Shown here: in pieces, positions 49,955 to 60,300 of the stretch
How positions within the stretch are numbered: the first letter of the stretch is position 1
Layout: each line of letters opens with the position of its first letter
Assembly (NCBI GenBank): GCA_943846655.1
Contig: OX044352.1
Coordinates: 1,178,001 to 1,242,000, forward strand
Direction of reading: 5' to 3'
Source: Porticoccus sp002390525
Lineage (GTDB): Bacteria; Pseudomonadota; Gammaproteobacteria; Pseudomonadales; Porticoccaceae
Length of the DNA stretch: 64,000 nucleotides
Position numbers and translations under genes: made by a program
Notes under the pieces: generated by a model
What the model was told of the DNA's origin: nothing
Seen by the model: the letters and a program-made list of their open reading frames with translations, nothing else
The model's database searches: none

Positions 49955-50569
49955 TCAAGCTCTTAAATCACCAATCCCTTGTCTAATTATTTCAGGATAA
50001 GAGCTACTTAGATCTACTATAGTGGTTAGGCCTTCACTGCAGTTTCCACCATCTATAATAAGATCAACAGCATGCTCTAATTTAATACGTATCTCACGAG
50101 GGTCGGCTATAGGATAACTATCTCCTGGCATAAGCAGACTTATACTCATAATAGGCTCACCCAGTGCCTTAAGTATAGCTGATATAATCGGACTCTCAGG
50201 TACCCTAAGGCCAATTGTTTTTCTTTTTTGATGTAACAACCTTCTGGGAACTTCTGCTGTTCCATTAAGTATAAACGTGAAAGGCCCTGGAGTATTAGCT
50301 TTAATTAAGCGATATGATTGATTGTTAACTTTAGCATATAGTGAAAGTTCTGAGAGATCTTTACAGATTAATGTGAAATTATGCTCCTTATCTAGCTCTC
50401 TTATGGTTCTAATTCTATCTAATGTTTTTTTTTCGCCAAGCTGACAACCGATAGCATACGATGAATCTGTAGGGAAAATAAATAACCCGCTTTTTTTAAT
50501 AATTTTTATAGACTGATCTATTAATCTAGATTGAGGGTTTTTAGGGTGAATTGAAAAAAATTGGCTCAT
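49955..50569 (-). CDS. yciO: YciO, TsaC/YrdC-like protein
   Basis: YrdC-domain protein related to the threonylcarbamoyl-AMP synthase TsaC. I choose the ATG at 50569 (204 residues), giving MSQFFSIHPKNPQSRLI as in YciO; the upstream 50581 start adds 4 residues. The RNA/ATP-binding KRKTIGLRVP and the N-terminal FPTDSSYAIGC are present. YciO proteins do not substitute well for TsaC, so the tRNA t6A role is uncertain. It lies near scpA-scpB, divergent from the VC0807-like gene. Confidence 0.92.
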   Translation of the reverse strand: MSQFFSIHPKNPQSRLIDQSIKIIKKSGLFIFPTDSSYAIGCQLGEKKTLDRIRTIRELDKEHNFTLICKDLSELSLYAKVNNQSYRLIKANTPGPFTFILNGTAEVPRRLLHQKRKTIGLRVPESPIISAILKALGEPIMSISLLMPGDSYPIADPREIRIKLEHAVDLIIDGGNCSEGLTTIVDLSSSYPEIIRQGIGDLRA

Positions 50570-50746
50570 CATGCATCTCACGGAGATAATTTATTTTTTT
50601 CTATACATAAACAAAATCTGCATTTATACAGCTTCCATTTAAATAGATTGGCACTTCATGCTCGATAAGTCAGTGATGATGACTTACAATAACTAAAAGT
50701 TTTGAGTATGTTGTTAACTTATAAAGTTTACCTACAAAATAAGAAA

Positions 50747-51460
50747 ATGCCAAAAAATCAGGGTACAAACGATAATCTCTTACTGAATATTGCTTGCAAT
50801 ATAATAATACCTACTCTCATTCTAATTAATCTGAGCGATGATAATTATCTTGGAATAAGGTTCGCTATAGTTACAGCTTTGGCTTTTCCGGTCTTCTATG
50901 GTCTGAAAGATTTTATAAAGATAAAGAAACTAAACATTTTTTCTGCAATAGGAGTAGCCAGTATTATATTAACGGGGGGCATCAGTTTGCTCGAACTTAA
51001 CCCAATTTATATAGCAATAAAAGAGGCTGCAATACCAGCAGTTCTTGGATTAGCAACCTTGCTTTCATTAAAAACAAAATTTCCTTTAGTCAAAACATTT
51101 TTATTCAATGAAAAAATTATGCAAGTATCGAAGATATCCAATATAGTTGAAATTAATGGCAGTAAAGCAAAGCTCGAAGCCTATCTAGCAAATTCTTCAT
51201 GGATAGTGGCTTTATCTTTTTTCGTTTCGTCATTACTTAACTATGTTTTAGCTGTAACAATAATAACCAGTCAGCCAGGAACTATAGAGTTTAATGAACA
51301 GTTGGGTAAAATGACTGCTTTAAGTTTTCCTGTCATTGCAGTTCCAGCAATGTTAGTTCTAATGGGAGCTTTGATTTATTTGTTTAGAGGTATAAAAAAA
51401 CTAACTGGTCTTAAGCTTGAAGAGATAATTAAAAATAAAGATTCACACCAGGAAGGATAA
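50747..51460 (+). CDS. VC0807-family integral membrane protein
   Basis: A hydrophobic protein with about six membrane helices and no known function. I choose the ATG at 50747 (237 residues), because MPKNQGTNDNLLLNIACNI is the start expected from homologues; 50708 (ATG) and 50702 (TTG) are alternatives. Conserved-looking blocks are NIIIPTLILINLS, ALAFPVFYGLKDFI and TGGISLLELNP. It lies 4 bases before yciI, and is divergent from yciO. Confidence 0.75.
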   Translation: MPKNQGTNDNLLLNIACNIIIPTLILINLSDDNYLGIRFAIVTALAFPVFYGLKDFIKIKKLNIFSAIGVASIILTGGISLLELNPIYIAIKEAAIPAVLGLATLLSLKTKFPLVKTFLFNEKIMQVSKISNIVEINGSKAKLEAYLANSSWIVALSFFVSSLLNYVLAVTIITSQPGTIEFNEQLGKMTALSFPVIAVPAMLVLMGALIYLFRGIKKLTGLKLEEIIKNKDSHQEG

Positions 51461-51464
51461 ACAG

Positions 51465-51764
51465 ATGTGGTATGCTATAAGTAGTGAAGATAAACCTTTG
51501 AGTTTAAAAAAAAGGTTGGCGGCTAGGCCTTCTCATCTAGCCCGACTAGAAGAATTAAAGAATCATGGACGGCTGTTAGTTGCAGGGCCTCATCCAGCTA
51601 TTGATAATGAAAACGCTGGTGATTATGGTTTTACTGGTAGCCTAATAATTGCAGAATTTGATTCTTTGAATTCCGCAAATATTTGGGCAGCAGATGACCC
51701 ATATGTTAAAGAGGGTGTATATTCTAAGGTCACTGTCAAGCCATTCAAAAAGGTATTACCGTGA
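51465..51764 (+). CDS. yciI: YciI-like protein
   Basis: A small (99-residue) dimeric alpha/beta protein of the YCII family. Motifs include ARPSHLARLEELKNHGRLLVAGPHP with the conserved His and Asp, and WAADDPYVKEGVYSKVTVKPFK. Function is uncertain; some members act as enzymes on dienelactone-type substrates. It overlaps the next gene by 4 bases. Confidence 0.92.
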   Translation: MWYAISSEDKPLSLKKRLAARPSHLARLEELKNHGRLLVAGPHPAIDNENAGDYGFTGSLIIAEFDSLNSANIWAADDPYVKEGVYSKVTVKPFKKVLP

Positions 51765-52093
51765 AAAAAAATCTGTATTACAACAAATATTTACTAAAAT
51801 TTCTAAGTTCAGCTACCTTAATCATTGTGATTACTATTGTTCCTTATGTAATATCAGAAGAATCCCTACTGAAAAGTGGGGTTTCAATTGAAGAGCAAAA
51901 TAAAATTTTAACTCAGAAGAACTCTATCCTCGAAAGTGAAAATGACATTTTAAAGGGTCAAAATGATCGGCTTTCTAAAAGCCAAAGGAATACATGGTTT
52001 TTATATGGAGCGCTCGCGGTTTTAGCAGGCTCACTGTTGACATCATTTCTATCATCTTTTACCCGAAAAAATAAATATGATGATTGGAGATGA
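51761..52093 (+). CDS. Small coiled-coil membrane protein after yciI
   Basis: A 110-residue protein with an N-terminal signal/anchor helix (about 12-30), a short periplasmic coiled coil of repeated Asn/Glu/Leu (EEQNKILTQKNSILESEND, about 43-61) and a C-terminal helix (WFLYGALAVLAGSLLTSFL, about 78-96) before a basic tail. The C-terminal layout resembles the SH3-domain/YgiM proteins, but there is no SH3 domain. Pseudomonads carry a similar small protein after yciI, often misnamed translation initiation factor 2. It starts inside yciI (GTGA overlap). Confidence 0.7.
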   Translation: MKKNLYYNKYLLKFLSSATLIIVITIVPYVISEESLLKSGVSIEEQNKILTQKNSILESENDILKGQNDRLSKSQRNTWFLYGALAVLAGSLLTSFLSSFTRKNKYDDWR

Positions 52094-52139
52094 TCGAAAA
52101 TATCTAATTCTAAAACTTAACGATGAAAGGTAATATTTT

Positions 52140-52751
52140 ATGTACAAAAGGCTACTATTCACTCTTTTTTTTATGGTTTTTTCGCAACTATCCGTCAGCT
52201 ATGAGCATAGTCATATCAGTACTAATGAGTCAATCAAAAAAATTACTAAAAATTCAAAAGTTCTTTTAACGACAAATATGGGGGAAATACTTTTAGAGCT
52301 GTACCCAAATAAGGCACCTCTAACAGTTGACAACTTTTTAGCCTACGTTGAAAAAAAATATTACGATGGATTAATTTTTCATAGAGTTATCCCTGGCTTT
52401 ATGATTCAAGCTGGTGGTTTTAATGAAGATATTAGTCGTATGACCCCTTTTGGCGGAAATATACCTAATGAATCACATAATGGTCTGAAAAATAAAAAGT
52501 ATACGATTGCGATGGCGCGTACTTCAGATCCAGATAGCGCTAGAGCACAGTTTTTTATCAATGTTGTGGATAATAGTAGTTTGGATGCGACTTCAGGAAA
52601 AGCTGGCTATGCTGTATTTGGCAGGGTTATCCGTGGCATGAATGTAGCTGAAAAAATATCACGGCTTCCAACTCAAAGAGCAGCTGGAATGAGGGATGTA
52701 CCAACTGCAACAATAAAAATTATTAAAGCTATAATCATAGAAGATAAATAA
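52140..52751 (+). CDS. ppiA: Periplasmic peptidyl-prolyl cis-trans isomerase (cyclophilin)
   Basis: Accelerates prolyl isomerisation during folding in the periplasm. The 203 residues begin with a signal peptide (MYKRLLFTLFFMVFSQLSVS), so it is PpiA-like and not the cytoplasmic PpiB. The cyclophilin core is clear: FHRVIPGFMIQAGGF with the catalytic Arg, AMARTSDPDSARAQFFINV, and GYAVFGRVIRGM. pdxJ starts 2 bases after its stop. Confidence 0.94.
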   Translation: MYKRLLFTLFFMVFSQLSVSYEHSHISTNESIKKITKNSKVLLTTNMGEILLELYPNKAPLTVDNFLAYVEKKYYDGLIFHRVIPGFMIQAGGFNEDISRMTPFGGNIPNESHNGLKNKKYTIAMARTSDPDSARAQFFINVVDNSSLDATSGKAGYAVFGRVIRGMNVAEKISRLPTQRAAGMRDVPTATIKIIKAIIIEDK

Positions 52752-52753
52752 TT

Positions 52754-53524
52754 TTGAAAAGATCACTAAGTATTAATTTGAATAAAATTGCTCTTATTCG
52801 TAATTCGCGAGCAGGTAACTATCCAGACTTGCTAGCCCATGCAGATGTATGCATCAAAAATGGAGTGGATGGTATAACCGTACATCCAAGACCTGATCTC
52901 AGACACATAACACCCAAAGATGTCTGTGATCTCAGCAATCTAATCTCAAACACAAAGAAAGTAACAAATAAATCAATTGAATTTAATGTGGAGGGCAACC
53001 CATTTGCTTCAAAAAAAAATAATTATCCTGGATTTATAGAAATTGTAAATTCTGTAATGCCCCATCAATGCACACTAGTTCCTGATAGCGCAAGTCAATT
53101 AACATCAGATCATGGTTTCGATTTAAAAGTTAATTCCGACAAATTGTATCCAGTTATACAAAACTTAAAATCTAATGGTATTCGTGTGTGCCTCTTCATG
53201 GACCCAGAAGAAGAGCAAGTTAGACTTGCGAGAGAGTTAGAAGTAGATAGAGTCGAGCTATTTACAGGGCCATATGCAGCTGCATGGGGTAAAGGAGATA
53301 TTAGTAATATATTTGAAAAATATCGTGTTTCAGCGAGTATTGCTAACAAATTAGGTATGGGTGTTAATGCTGGACACGATCTAAATTTACTAAATCTTAC
53401 AAAGTTCTGTACCATTCCGGACCTAAAGGAATTTTCTATTGGCCATGCATTAATAGTTGATGCTATCTCAATGGGTCTAGATAAAGCGATTGGGTCATAT
53501 ATAAAGATAATTAAAAGTTCATAA
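52754..53524 (+). CDS. pdxJ: Pyridoxine 5'-phosphate synthase
   Basis: Last step of deoxyxylulose-dependent vitamin B6 synthesis. The 256 residues show the PdxJ core: NLNKIALIRNSR, GITVHPRPDLRHI (catalytic His and Arg), LVPDSASQLTSDHGFD, RVELFTGPYA and NAGHDLN. The N-terminus (SINLNKIALIRN) and PRPDLRHI, with EFNVEGNPF, resemble the PdxJ form of Bacteroidetes more than the classical proteobacterial NIDHIATLRNAR/LREDRRHI form. The start is TTG at 52754 with no nearby ATG. Confidence 0.93.
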   Translation: MKRSLSINLNKIALIRNSRAGNYPDLLAHADVCIKNGVDGITVHPRPDLRHITPKDVCDLSNLISNTKKVTNKSIEFNVEGNPFASKKNNYPGFIEIVNSVMPHQCTLVPDSASQLTSDHGFDLKVNSDKLYPVIQNLKSNGIRVCLFMDPEEEQVRLARELEVDRVELFTGPYAAAWGKGDISNIFEKYRVSASIANKLGMGVNAGHDLNLLNLTKFCTIPDLKEFSIGHALIVDAISMGLDKAIGSYIKIIKSS

Positions 53525-53558
53525 CTATCTTGAATCCTTAGAAGTTTATGGAGTAATT

Positions 53559-54329
53559 GTGGCGGATACCAAAGAGTACCTAAACCGTAAAAATTTTTAT
53601 GAAAAATTTCTCACAGTTTATGGAAAAAATCCAGTACTAGAGGCCCTAAAAAATCCTGATATAATTTTTCATAAGATACATATAGCTGAAACAAAAAAAA
53701 TAACAGATTTCAATAAAACAATCATAAAGGTTGCAGAAGAGCGTGGCATCGAAGTAATCACTCATACTCGAAAATCATTATCAAGAATATCCAAAAATAT
53801 TAATCAAGACCAAGGTATTGCAGCAGACCTGTATTTCGATAACTATCGTCTGTTTCCCGATTTTATAAACTCTATGCCAAAAAATAATTTTACCCTTATT
53901 GCGCTAGATGGAATTACTAACCCGCAAAACTTAGGCATGATTATTAGGTCCGTAACGGCCAGCCCCTGCTATGGAATTCTATTGCCTAATAAAGGTAATG
54001 CAGCGCTATCACCACTTGTTATTAAAGCTAGTGCGGGAACATTATTCAAAAGTACTTTGATAAAATGTAATAGCTTAGAAGAAGCTATCCCGAGATTAAG
54101 GGATAAGGGGGTTTTAACTTGCGCCTTGTCAGGAGCAGGAGAAACATCAATTAGTGAATTTAAAATCGAATCTCCTGTTGTGTACGTTTTGGGAAATGAG
54201 ACTACAGGAGTGTCTAAAAGCGTAAGTAATCTTTGCACGCATCAGATTAAAATTCCAATGAGTGGCGGAGTAGAGTCACTGAATGTATCGGTAGTAGCAG
54301 CCCTCTTAGCTTTTAATACCTGCTTCTAG
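53559..54329 (+). CDS. TrmH/SpoU-family RNA 2'-O-methyltransferase (RlmB-like)
   Basis: SAM-dependent 2'-O-ribose methyltransferase of the SPOUT class, 256 residues. It starts at GTG (53559) with GGAG five bases upstream. An N-terminal substrate-binding region begins YGKNPVLEALKN. SPOUT motif 1 is DGITNPQNLGMIIRS with the catalytic Arg/Asn, motif 2 is YVLGNETTGVS, and motif 3 is PMSGGVESLNVSVVAALL. Whether the target is 23S G2251 (RlmB) cannot be settled here. It follows pdxJ and converges on ligA. Confidence 0.88.
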   Translation: MADTKEYLNRKNFYEKFLTVYGKNPVLEALKNPDIIFHKIHIAETKKITDFNKTIIKVAEERGIEVITHTRKSLSRISKNINQDQGIAADLYFDNYRLFPDFINSMPKNNFTLIALDGITNPQNLGMIIRSVTASPCYGILLPNKGNAALSPLVIKASAGTLFKSTLIKCNSLEEAIPRLRDKGVLTCALSGAGETSISEFKIESPVVYVLGNETTGVSKSVSNLCTHQIKIPMSGGVESLNVSVVAALLAFNTCF

Positions 54330-54357
54330 ATTAGGATAAATCAACCATCAGTATAAT

Positions 54358-56388
54358 TTAAAACAAGCCATATTCTTCAAGAAGGCTCAGTAACGAACTC
54401 TCGTCTATTATTTCAACTGACAGTTCCTTTGCTCTTTTTAGCTTAGAGCCAGCGCCAGCGCCAGCAACAATGAAATTAGTTTTTGATGAGACGCTACCTG
54501 AAACTCTTGCGCCTAATAACTGAAGTTTCTCCTTTGCCTCGGCACGGCCTATCTCATCCATTCCACCAGTAAGAACCCATATTTGGTTTGATAAAGGTAA
54601 ATCTCTATTCTTATCTGCTAACAGATCAGGCCAATTAATGCCGAAGTGAATTAGTTCTTTTATGATCTTTAAGTTTTCCTCTTGGGAGAAAAAGCTATTG
54701 ATAAATCCTGCTACTATAGGCCCTATATCTGGAACCCCTTCAAGATCTTCTAATTTTGCAGCTTGTATTGCATCGAGACTTTTAAAGTAACTCGCTAATG
54801 AGAGTGAAGTTGCATCGCCAACCTCTCTAATGCCCAGCGAGTAAAGAAAACGTGGTAGAGTAGTTTTTTTAGATTTTTCTAGCGCATCTAATAAATTATT
54901 AGCTGATTTCTTACCCATTCTTTCTAGATTGCTTATCTGGTCAACATTTAGACGATAAAGATCAACTATAGAAGCTATTAAGCCTTCACTAACGAGCTGA
55001 TCAACCAATTTTTCTCCCAATCCATCAATGTCCATAGCCTTTCTTGATGCAAAATGTTTTATTGCTTGCTTCATTTGTGCAGAACAAAATAAACCGCTAG
55101 GGCATCTTATGGCTGCTTCTCCCTCTATTTGAACTAGAGAAGAGTCGCATTCCGGACACCTTTTAGGAAAGATTATTTCTTTTGTTATTTTCGGCCGTCT
55201 TTCAGGAATAATTTTTACGATTTGAGGGATTACATCTCCAGCTCGACGAACTATCAGATGATCACCAATTCTAATATTTAGCCTTTTCACTTCATCTTGA
55301 TTATGAAGCGATGCATTACTAACGGTCACACCCCCAACAAAAACAGCTTTAAGTTTTGCCACAGGGGTTATGGACCCGGTCCGACCTACTTGAAAGTCAA
55401 CTGCCTCTAGTTCAGTAATTTCTTCTTCAGCTGGAAACTTTCTTGCAATTGCCCATCGAGGTGATTTTGCTATTGAGCCAAGACGTTCTTGATAATTGAG
55501 ATCATTAACTTTGTATACAATACCGTCAATTTCATAAGGCAAGCTATTTCTTAAATTAAGGATCTTCTGATAATAGTTTGCGCATGACTTAATGCCTTTA
55601 ACTAAAATTGAATTTGAATTAACAAGAAATCCCCACTCTTTTAATAGTTCGAGAGTTTCCATATGTGTGTCTGGGGTGGGATATCCTTCAATTCTACCAA
55701 GGCTATAAATTGACATCTCGAGAGGTCTAGATGCAGTAATTTTTGAATCTAACTGCCTTAGGCTTCCTGCTGCAGCATTACGTGGATTAACAAAAAGCTT
55801 ACCATCATTCAATTTAGCTTGGTTATTGATTTTTTCAAAACCTTTCTTGGGCAGATAGATTTCACCTCTAACTTCAAGCAAAATTGGGGGTTTTTTTACT
55901 TTTAATTTTAAAGGAACGGAGTAAATAGTTCTTACATTTTCTGTTATATCTTCTCCATCCTTGCCGTCACCACGAGTTCCACCTCTTACTAAGACCCCAT
56001 CTTCATATAACAAACTGACTGCAACCCCATCGAGCTTTGGCTCACATACATATGATATCTCATCTTTGGCCTTTATACGGTCAAGTATACGATTATTAAA
56101 ATCTATAAGCTCTTCGTTGCTAAAAGCGTTATCTAATGAAAGCATAGGTGTATGATGGGATATAGTTTTAAACTCTTTTAAAGCCTTCCCTCCGACTCTC
56201 TGAGTAGGAGAATCTGCTTGCTTCAGTTTTGGATTATCAGACTCAATAATATTAAGTCTTTTAAGCAGTCGGTCGTATTCTATGTCGGGAATAGATGGAT
56301 TATCTTTAACATAGTATGCGTAATTATGCTTATTTAACTGCGCCCTTAAAAGTGCAGCTTCAGCTGCAACCTTATCGTCATCAGTCAT
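54358..56388 (-). CDS. ligA: NAD-dependent DNA ligase
   Basis: Seals nicks in replication and repair. I choose the ATG at 56388 (676 residues), two bases past the zipA stop; an earlier start at 56424 would overlap zipA. The adenylation lysine is in CEPKLDGVAVSL. A four-Cys zinc finger (CPECDSSLV..CPSGLFCSAQ, near bases 55160-55080), helix-hairpin-helix repeats and a C-terminal BRCT domain (about 600-676) follow. The ligA-zipA-smc order is that of Pseudomonas. Confidence 0.96.
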   Translation of the reverse strand: MTDDDKVAAEAALLRAQLNKHNYAYYVKDNPSIPDIEYDRLLKRLNIIESDNPKLKQADSPTQRVGGKALKEFKTISHHTPMLSLDNAFSNEELIDFNNRILDRIKAKDEISYVCEPKLDGVAVSLLYEDGVLVRGGTRGDGKDGEDITENVRTIYSVPLKLKVKKPPILLEVRGEIYLPKKGFEKINNQAKLNDGKLFVNPRNAAAGSLRQLDSKITASRPLEMSIYSLGRIEGYPTPDTHMETLELLKEWGFLVNSNSILVKGIKSCANYYQKILNLRNSLPYEIDGIVYKVNDLNYQERLGSIAKSPRWAIARKFPAEEEITELEAVDFQVGRTGSITPVAKLKAVFVGGVTVSNASLHNQDEVKRLNIRIGDHLIVRRAGDVIPQIVKIIPERRPKITKEIIFPKRCPECDSSLVQIEGEAAIRCPSGLFCSAQMKQAIKHFASRKAMDIDGLGEKLVDQLVSEGLIASIVDLYRLNVDQISNLERMGKKSANNLLDALEKSKKTTLPRFLYSLGIREVGDATSLSLASYFKSLDAIQAAKLEDLEGVPDIGPIVAGFINSFFSQEENLKIIKELIHFGINWPDLLADKNRDLPLSNQIWVLTGGMDEIGRAEAKEKLQLLGARVSGSVSSKTNFIVAGAGAGSKLKRAKELSVEIIDESSLLSLLEEYGLF

Positions 56389-56389
56389 A

Positions 56390-57208
56390 TTATATTCCAG
56401 AGATTTGTATTCTGTTGAAGTCAATTATCCGCTGACGATAATGATCCTCTGTTTGCTTTGTGAAAGCACTACGACTGTCATCTTTTAGGTCGCCATCTAG
56501 TTCTACAGCAATTTTTTTAGCTGAATCAAGCAAAATATTCAAAGCAGCCATGGGATTTAGGTGGTCCTCTATGATCAAGAATAGACTAATACTGGGTGTA
56601 GTTAGACTTGACATTTGATCTAAATCGAAAATTCCGGGTTGCATAGAATTTGCTAGGCTAAAAATAATCGCATCTGAACCACCATCACTTTCATGATAAT
56701 GAAAGATTTTCTTGGTACCGTAACGCAATCCATTTGCAAGAAAAATATTCAATAATTTTTCTCCATTAAATACTGTATTTTCTTTCGCCTCAAGATGAAG
56801 CACCACGATACTATCTGCTGAATACTTATGGCTAGAATTTGCATCTTTTATTGATTTTTTTCGATGAACTTTTAGTTCTTCTTGCGCTAAACCTGAATGA
56901 TATGTGGAGTCTATATTCAAAGTTGAATCACTAATATTAATTAAATTATCCGGATTACTTTGAGCCTCTAAGTTATTATCATCTCTAGCAACAATACGTG
57001 CTCCACCACTCGGGAATTCAGAATGATCCCCATCAGACCATTCAGTTACTTCTTGATCTTCATTGGAAATAGAATCATTTTTTTTATTTGGCATTTGTAT
57101 ATTTTCATAGCGAGAGCTTCGTATACGACGCATAATTTGTAACGTAGTTGCTAAGGCAACCACAGCACCTAATGCTATTATCATTTCTCGCGGGCCTACT
57201 TCAATCAT
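56390..57208 (-). CDS. zipA: Cell division protein ZipA
   Basis: Anchors FtsZ to the inner membrane. The 272 residues have an N-terminal membrane helix (REMIIALGAVVALATTLQIM, about 7-26), a basic stretch, a long charged linker (about 40-125) and a C-terminal FtsZ-binding domain with VLHLEAKENTVFNGEKLL and the hydrophobic groove residues that follow. The stop is one base from the ligA ATG. smc is 100 bases upstream. Confidence 0.9.
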   Translation of the reverse strand: MIEVGPREMIIALGAVVALATTLQIMRRIRSSRYENIQMPNKKNDSISNEDQEVTEWSDGDHSEFPSGGARIVARDDNNLEAQSNPDNLINISDSTLNIDSTYHSGLAQEELKVHRKKSIKDANSSHKYSADSIVVLHLEAKENTVFNGEKLLNIFLANGLRYGTKKIFHYHESDGGSDAIIFSLANSMQPGIFDLDQMSSLTTPSISLFLIIEDHLNPMAALNILLDSAKKIAVELDGDLKDDSRSAFTKQTEDHYRQRIIDFNRIQISGI

Positions 57209-57308
57209 TTAGCGCCTATGACTTATTAAAATTAAAAGTTACTTTAATACAACTTACCTAAAATTAAAATTGTATATTTCTAATTAAAAATACTTCATCG
57301 TTTTTTTC

Positions 57309-60300
57309 CTACTTAACCTTAGCAAGCTCAACTGCTTGATCAATATCAACACTTACAAGTCTAGATACACCTGCCTCATGCATAGTCACACCTATTAGCT
57401 GATTTGCCATTTCCATCGCATTTTTATTGTGTGAGATATACACAACCTGAACATTAGATGATATTTCCTCAACTATCTTTGCATAACGAAGTACATTTGA
57501 GTCATCTAACGGTGCGTCTACTTCATCCAGCATACAAAATGGTGCAGGGTTAAGCTTGAAAATTGAAAATACAAGGGCAATTGCTGTCATTGCCTTTTCA
57601 CCACCTGAGAGCAAGTGAACTGTTGTATTTTTTTTTCCTGGAGGCCTAGCCATTATTGATACTCCAGCTTCAAGCAGATCATCGCTTGTAAGCTCTAGAT
57701 AAGATTTACCTCCACCAAATAACTTAGGGAATAATTCCTGAAAGGTAGCATTAACTAGATCATATGTTTCTTTGAATCTCGAACGTGTCTCTTTATCAAT
57801 TTTACGTATAGCACTTTCTAAGGTTGAAAGTGCCTCCTCAAGATCATCATTTTGTTTGTCTAGATACTGTTTCCTTTTAGTTTCAGTATTAAACTCATCA
57901 ATTGCTGCAAGATTTATTGGCCCTAATCGTTGTATGCGATTGGATATTTTTTCTAAAGCGTGATCTAAGTCATCTAAAGTTAATGTATCTGGAAGCAACA
58001 GTAGTAGATCTGTCAAATTAAATCCATATTCAGTAATTTGTTCAGATATAGTCTGGCTACGTGTTTCAACATCTTGGGCTAATATTTTCTTTTGTTCGAG
58101 TACACTTCTTTCATGCTGAATCTCTGTCTCCAAAAGATTCTTTTTTTGCTCAATATCACGCATCAAGTTTTCGAGATTTTCAACCTGATTTCTAGAGTCT
58201 ATTAGTTCTTTTTCAACTTTAAGCCGCAGATCTAACTGAACAGAAAGATCTTTTTGTAAAGTTTTTTCTGGATCATCATCTCGATTTTTTGCTTCAAATA
58301 GCTGCTGTTTTTTATCACTCAAGCGACTCTTTTGATTTTCTAATCTATGGATACCCTCAATTACTGATTGTAGTCTTGTGCTCGCTGCTCTTTCTTTTAT
58401 TGCTATCTCGTGAGCATGATCCTTGTATTTTCTATATGTCTCCCTAGCGGAATCTAGTTTGATTGTTTTGTTTTCTCGATCAGATGATAGCTCATCCCTA
58501 TCTTTTGAGTTATTTTCTATCGCAACTAAAGATAAGTTCAATTCTTTATGGCTGTCAGATAATCTTTTTTGCTCCAATTTTTTTTGATTTTTTGTTTCTC
58601 TTAAATCAGCAATCATTCTCTCTCGATGAGCTGTGATATTATCTAGCTGTATTTCAATATTACTTATTCTTATATTTAGTTCTGCATGTTCATTTTGTCT
58701 TATAGCTAATAATTTAATATCTTTCTCTCTTTGCTCCTCTAGCTCTCGAAGAGATTTTTCGTTAATTCTTTTTTCTTCTTCAAGTTTTTCTACATCCGTG
58801 CGCGTGCTCTTTAATTCTATTTGCAATGATTCTAATTCTTGTTTTCTTTTTAATATGCCCTTAGTTACATCTTTTTTACTTGTGGTACGAATCCAATCTT
58901 TTCCAAGCCAGACTCCATCTTTTGTAATTATTGACTGGCCATTTTTTAGTTGTTTTCTGGTCCTGAATGCAGAGCTCAAGTCATTCTCAACCAATACATT
59001 CTCAAGTATAGATTTAAGGTAGCTAGTAAAATATTTTCCGTCTACTTTTGCCAGAAGAGATGCAGTTTGATTTTCAACTATATTGGAAACCTCGCCATCA
59101 TTCTTCTCTATCAAAAATAACTCGTCTTCGATTGAAGTCTCCAAGCTACCCTTGAGACTATTTATACTTTCGACATAAACTGCCTGAAGAGAATCACCTA
59201 AAACTACCTCTATGGCGGTTTCCCAACCAGAGGAAACCTTAATTTTTTCAGATAACCTATGTCCTTTTTCGATTTTGTTAGCTTTAAACCATATCTCTTT
59301 TTTATCACCGATATTAAGAATTGAGCGCTCAAGTGATTCAAATGATGATTGTTTCCCTAATAAAGACTGCAAACGGGTGCGCTTCTCATTAAGACCAGAA
59401 TCTAGCAAGTTTGAATCTTGGCGCAATTTATCGATCTGATGTGTAGAATTTTTTAAGCTAGTTTCTTTTTCGGTTATAAGTAAGTCTATTTTTGATATTC
59501 TTAATTGTAAATCTGCTAAATCGCTCTCAAATGGTTCTTTAACTAAACTCTCAGTCTCCTTGGATAAATTAACTATTTTTTCATCTTGTCGATTTATCAG
59601 CTGCTCTAGGTAATCTATTCTCGATTGTTGAATTTCTGCTTGTTGAGCAGGGCCTGATGAATTTTTTATAAAGTCGTCCCAATGAAGCTGGCAGTTTCTC
59701 ATTTGTATTTCTGCTTCCTGAAGCAATAACTCAGATGAAAGCTCTTTTGACCTAGCTTCTTGAAGCATTGGTTGAATTTTTTTTAACTCAATTTCTAAGG
59801 TATTTTTAGTTTTTTTATCGAGGGATAAATGCTTTTCGTTCTCAGTAAAATTTTGCTCAATTTCTTCTAAATCTTTCTTTAGTTCACTTGCCTTATCACG
59901 AGCATATTGTATTGACTGTTCAATTCTAGTTACATCAGATCCTACAGAATAATACTGACCTTGAATTGTATTCAACTCATCGACTAGTTCTGCATAGTTA
60001 ATACGATGTTTCTCTAGGGCACTGCTACACTCACTTCTATTTGCAGAGATTTTTTCAATTTTTATCTCGTAATTTGCAATAGTTTTTGATAGCCCCAATG
60101 CATCAGAGTCTATGTCTCGCCATCTGAAAGCTAAATGTTTAGCCTTATTTTTTCTTTCGTCTTTTTTTAGTTCAGTAAATTTTTCTGCAGCTTTAGCTTG
60201 TCTTTCAAGTTTGTTGATTTGATTACTAAGTTCCTGTCGAATATCATTAAGTCTATCTAAGTTTTCTTTAGTTCTTTTTATACGATTTTCAGTATCTCTT

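Noticed and set aside
54440..54480. Tandem GCC-AGC repeat in the 3' part of ligA
   Set aside because: It encodes the normal AGAGAGSKL turn of the BRCT domain and has only three copies.
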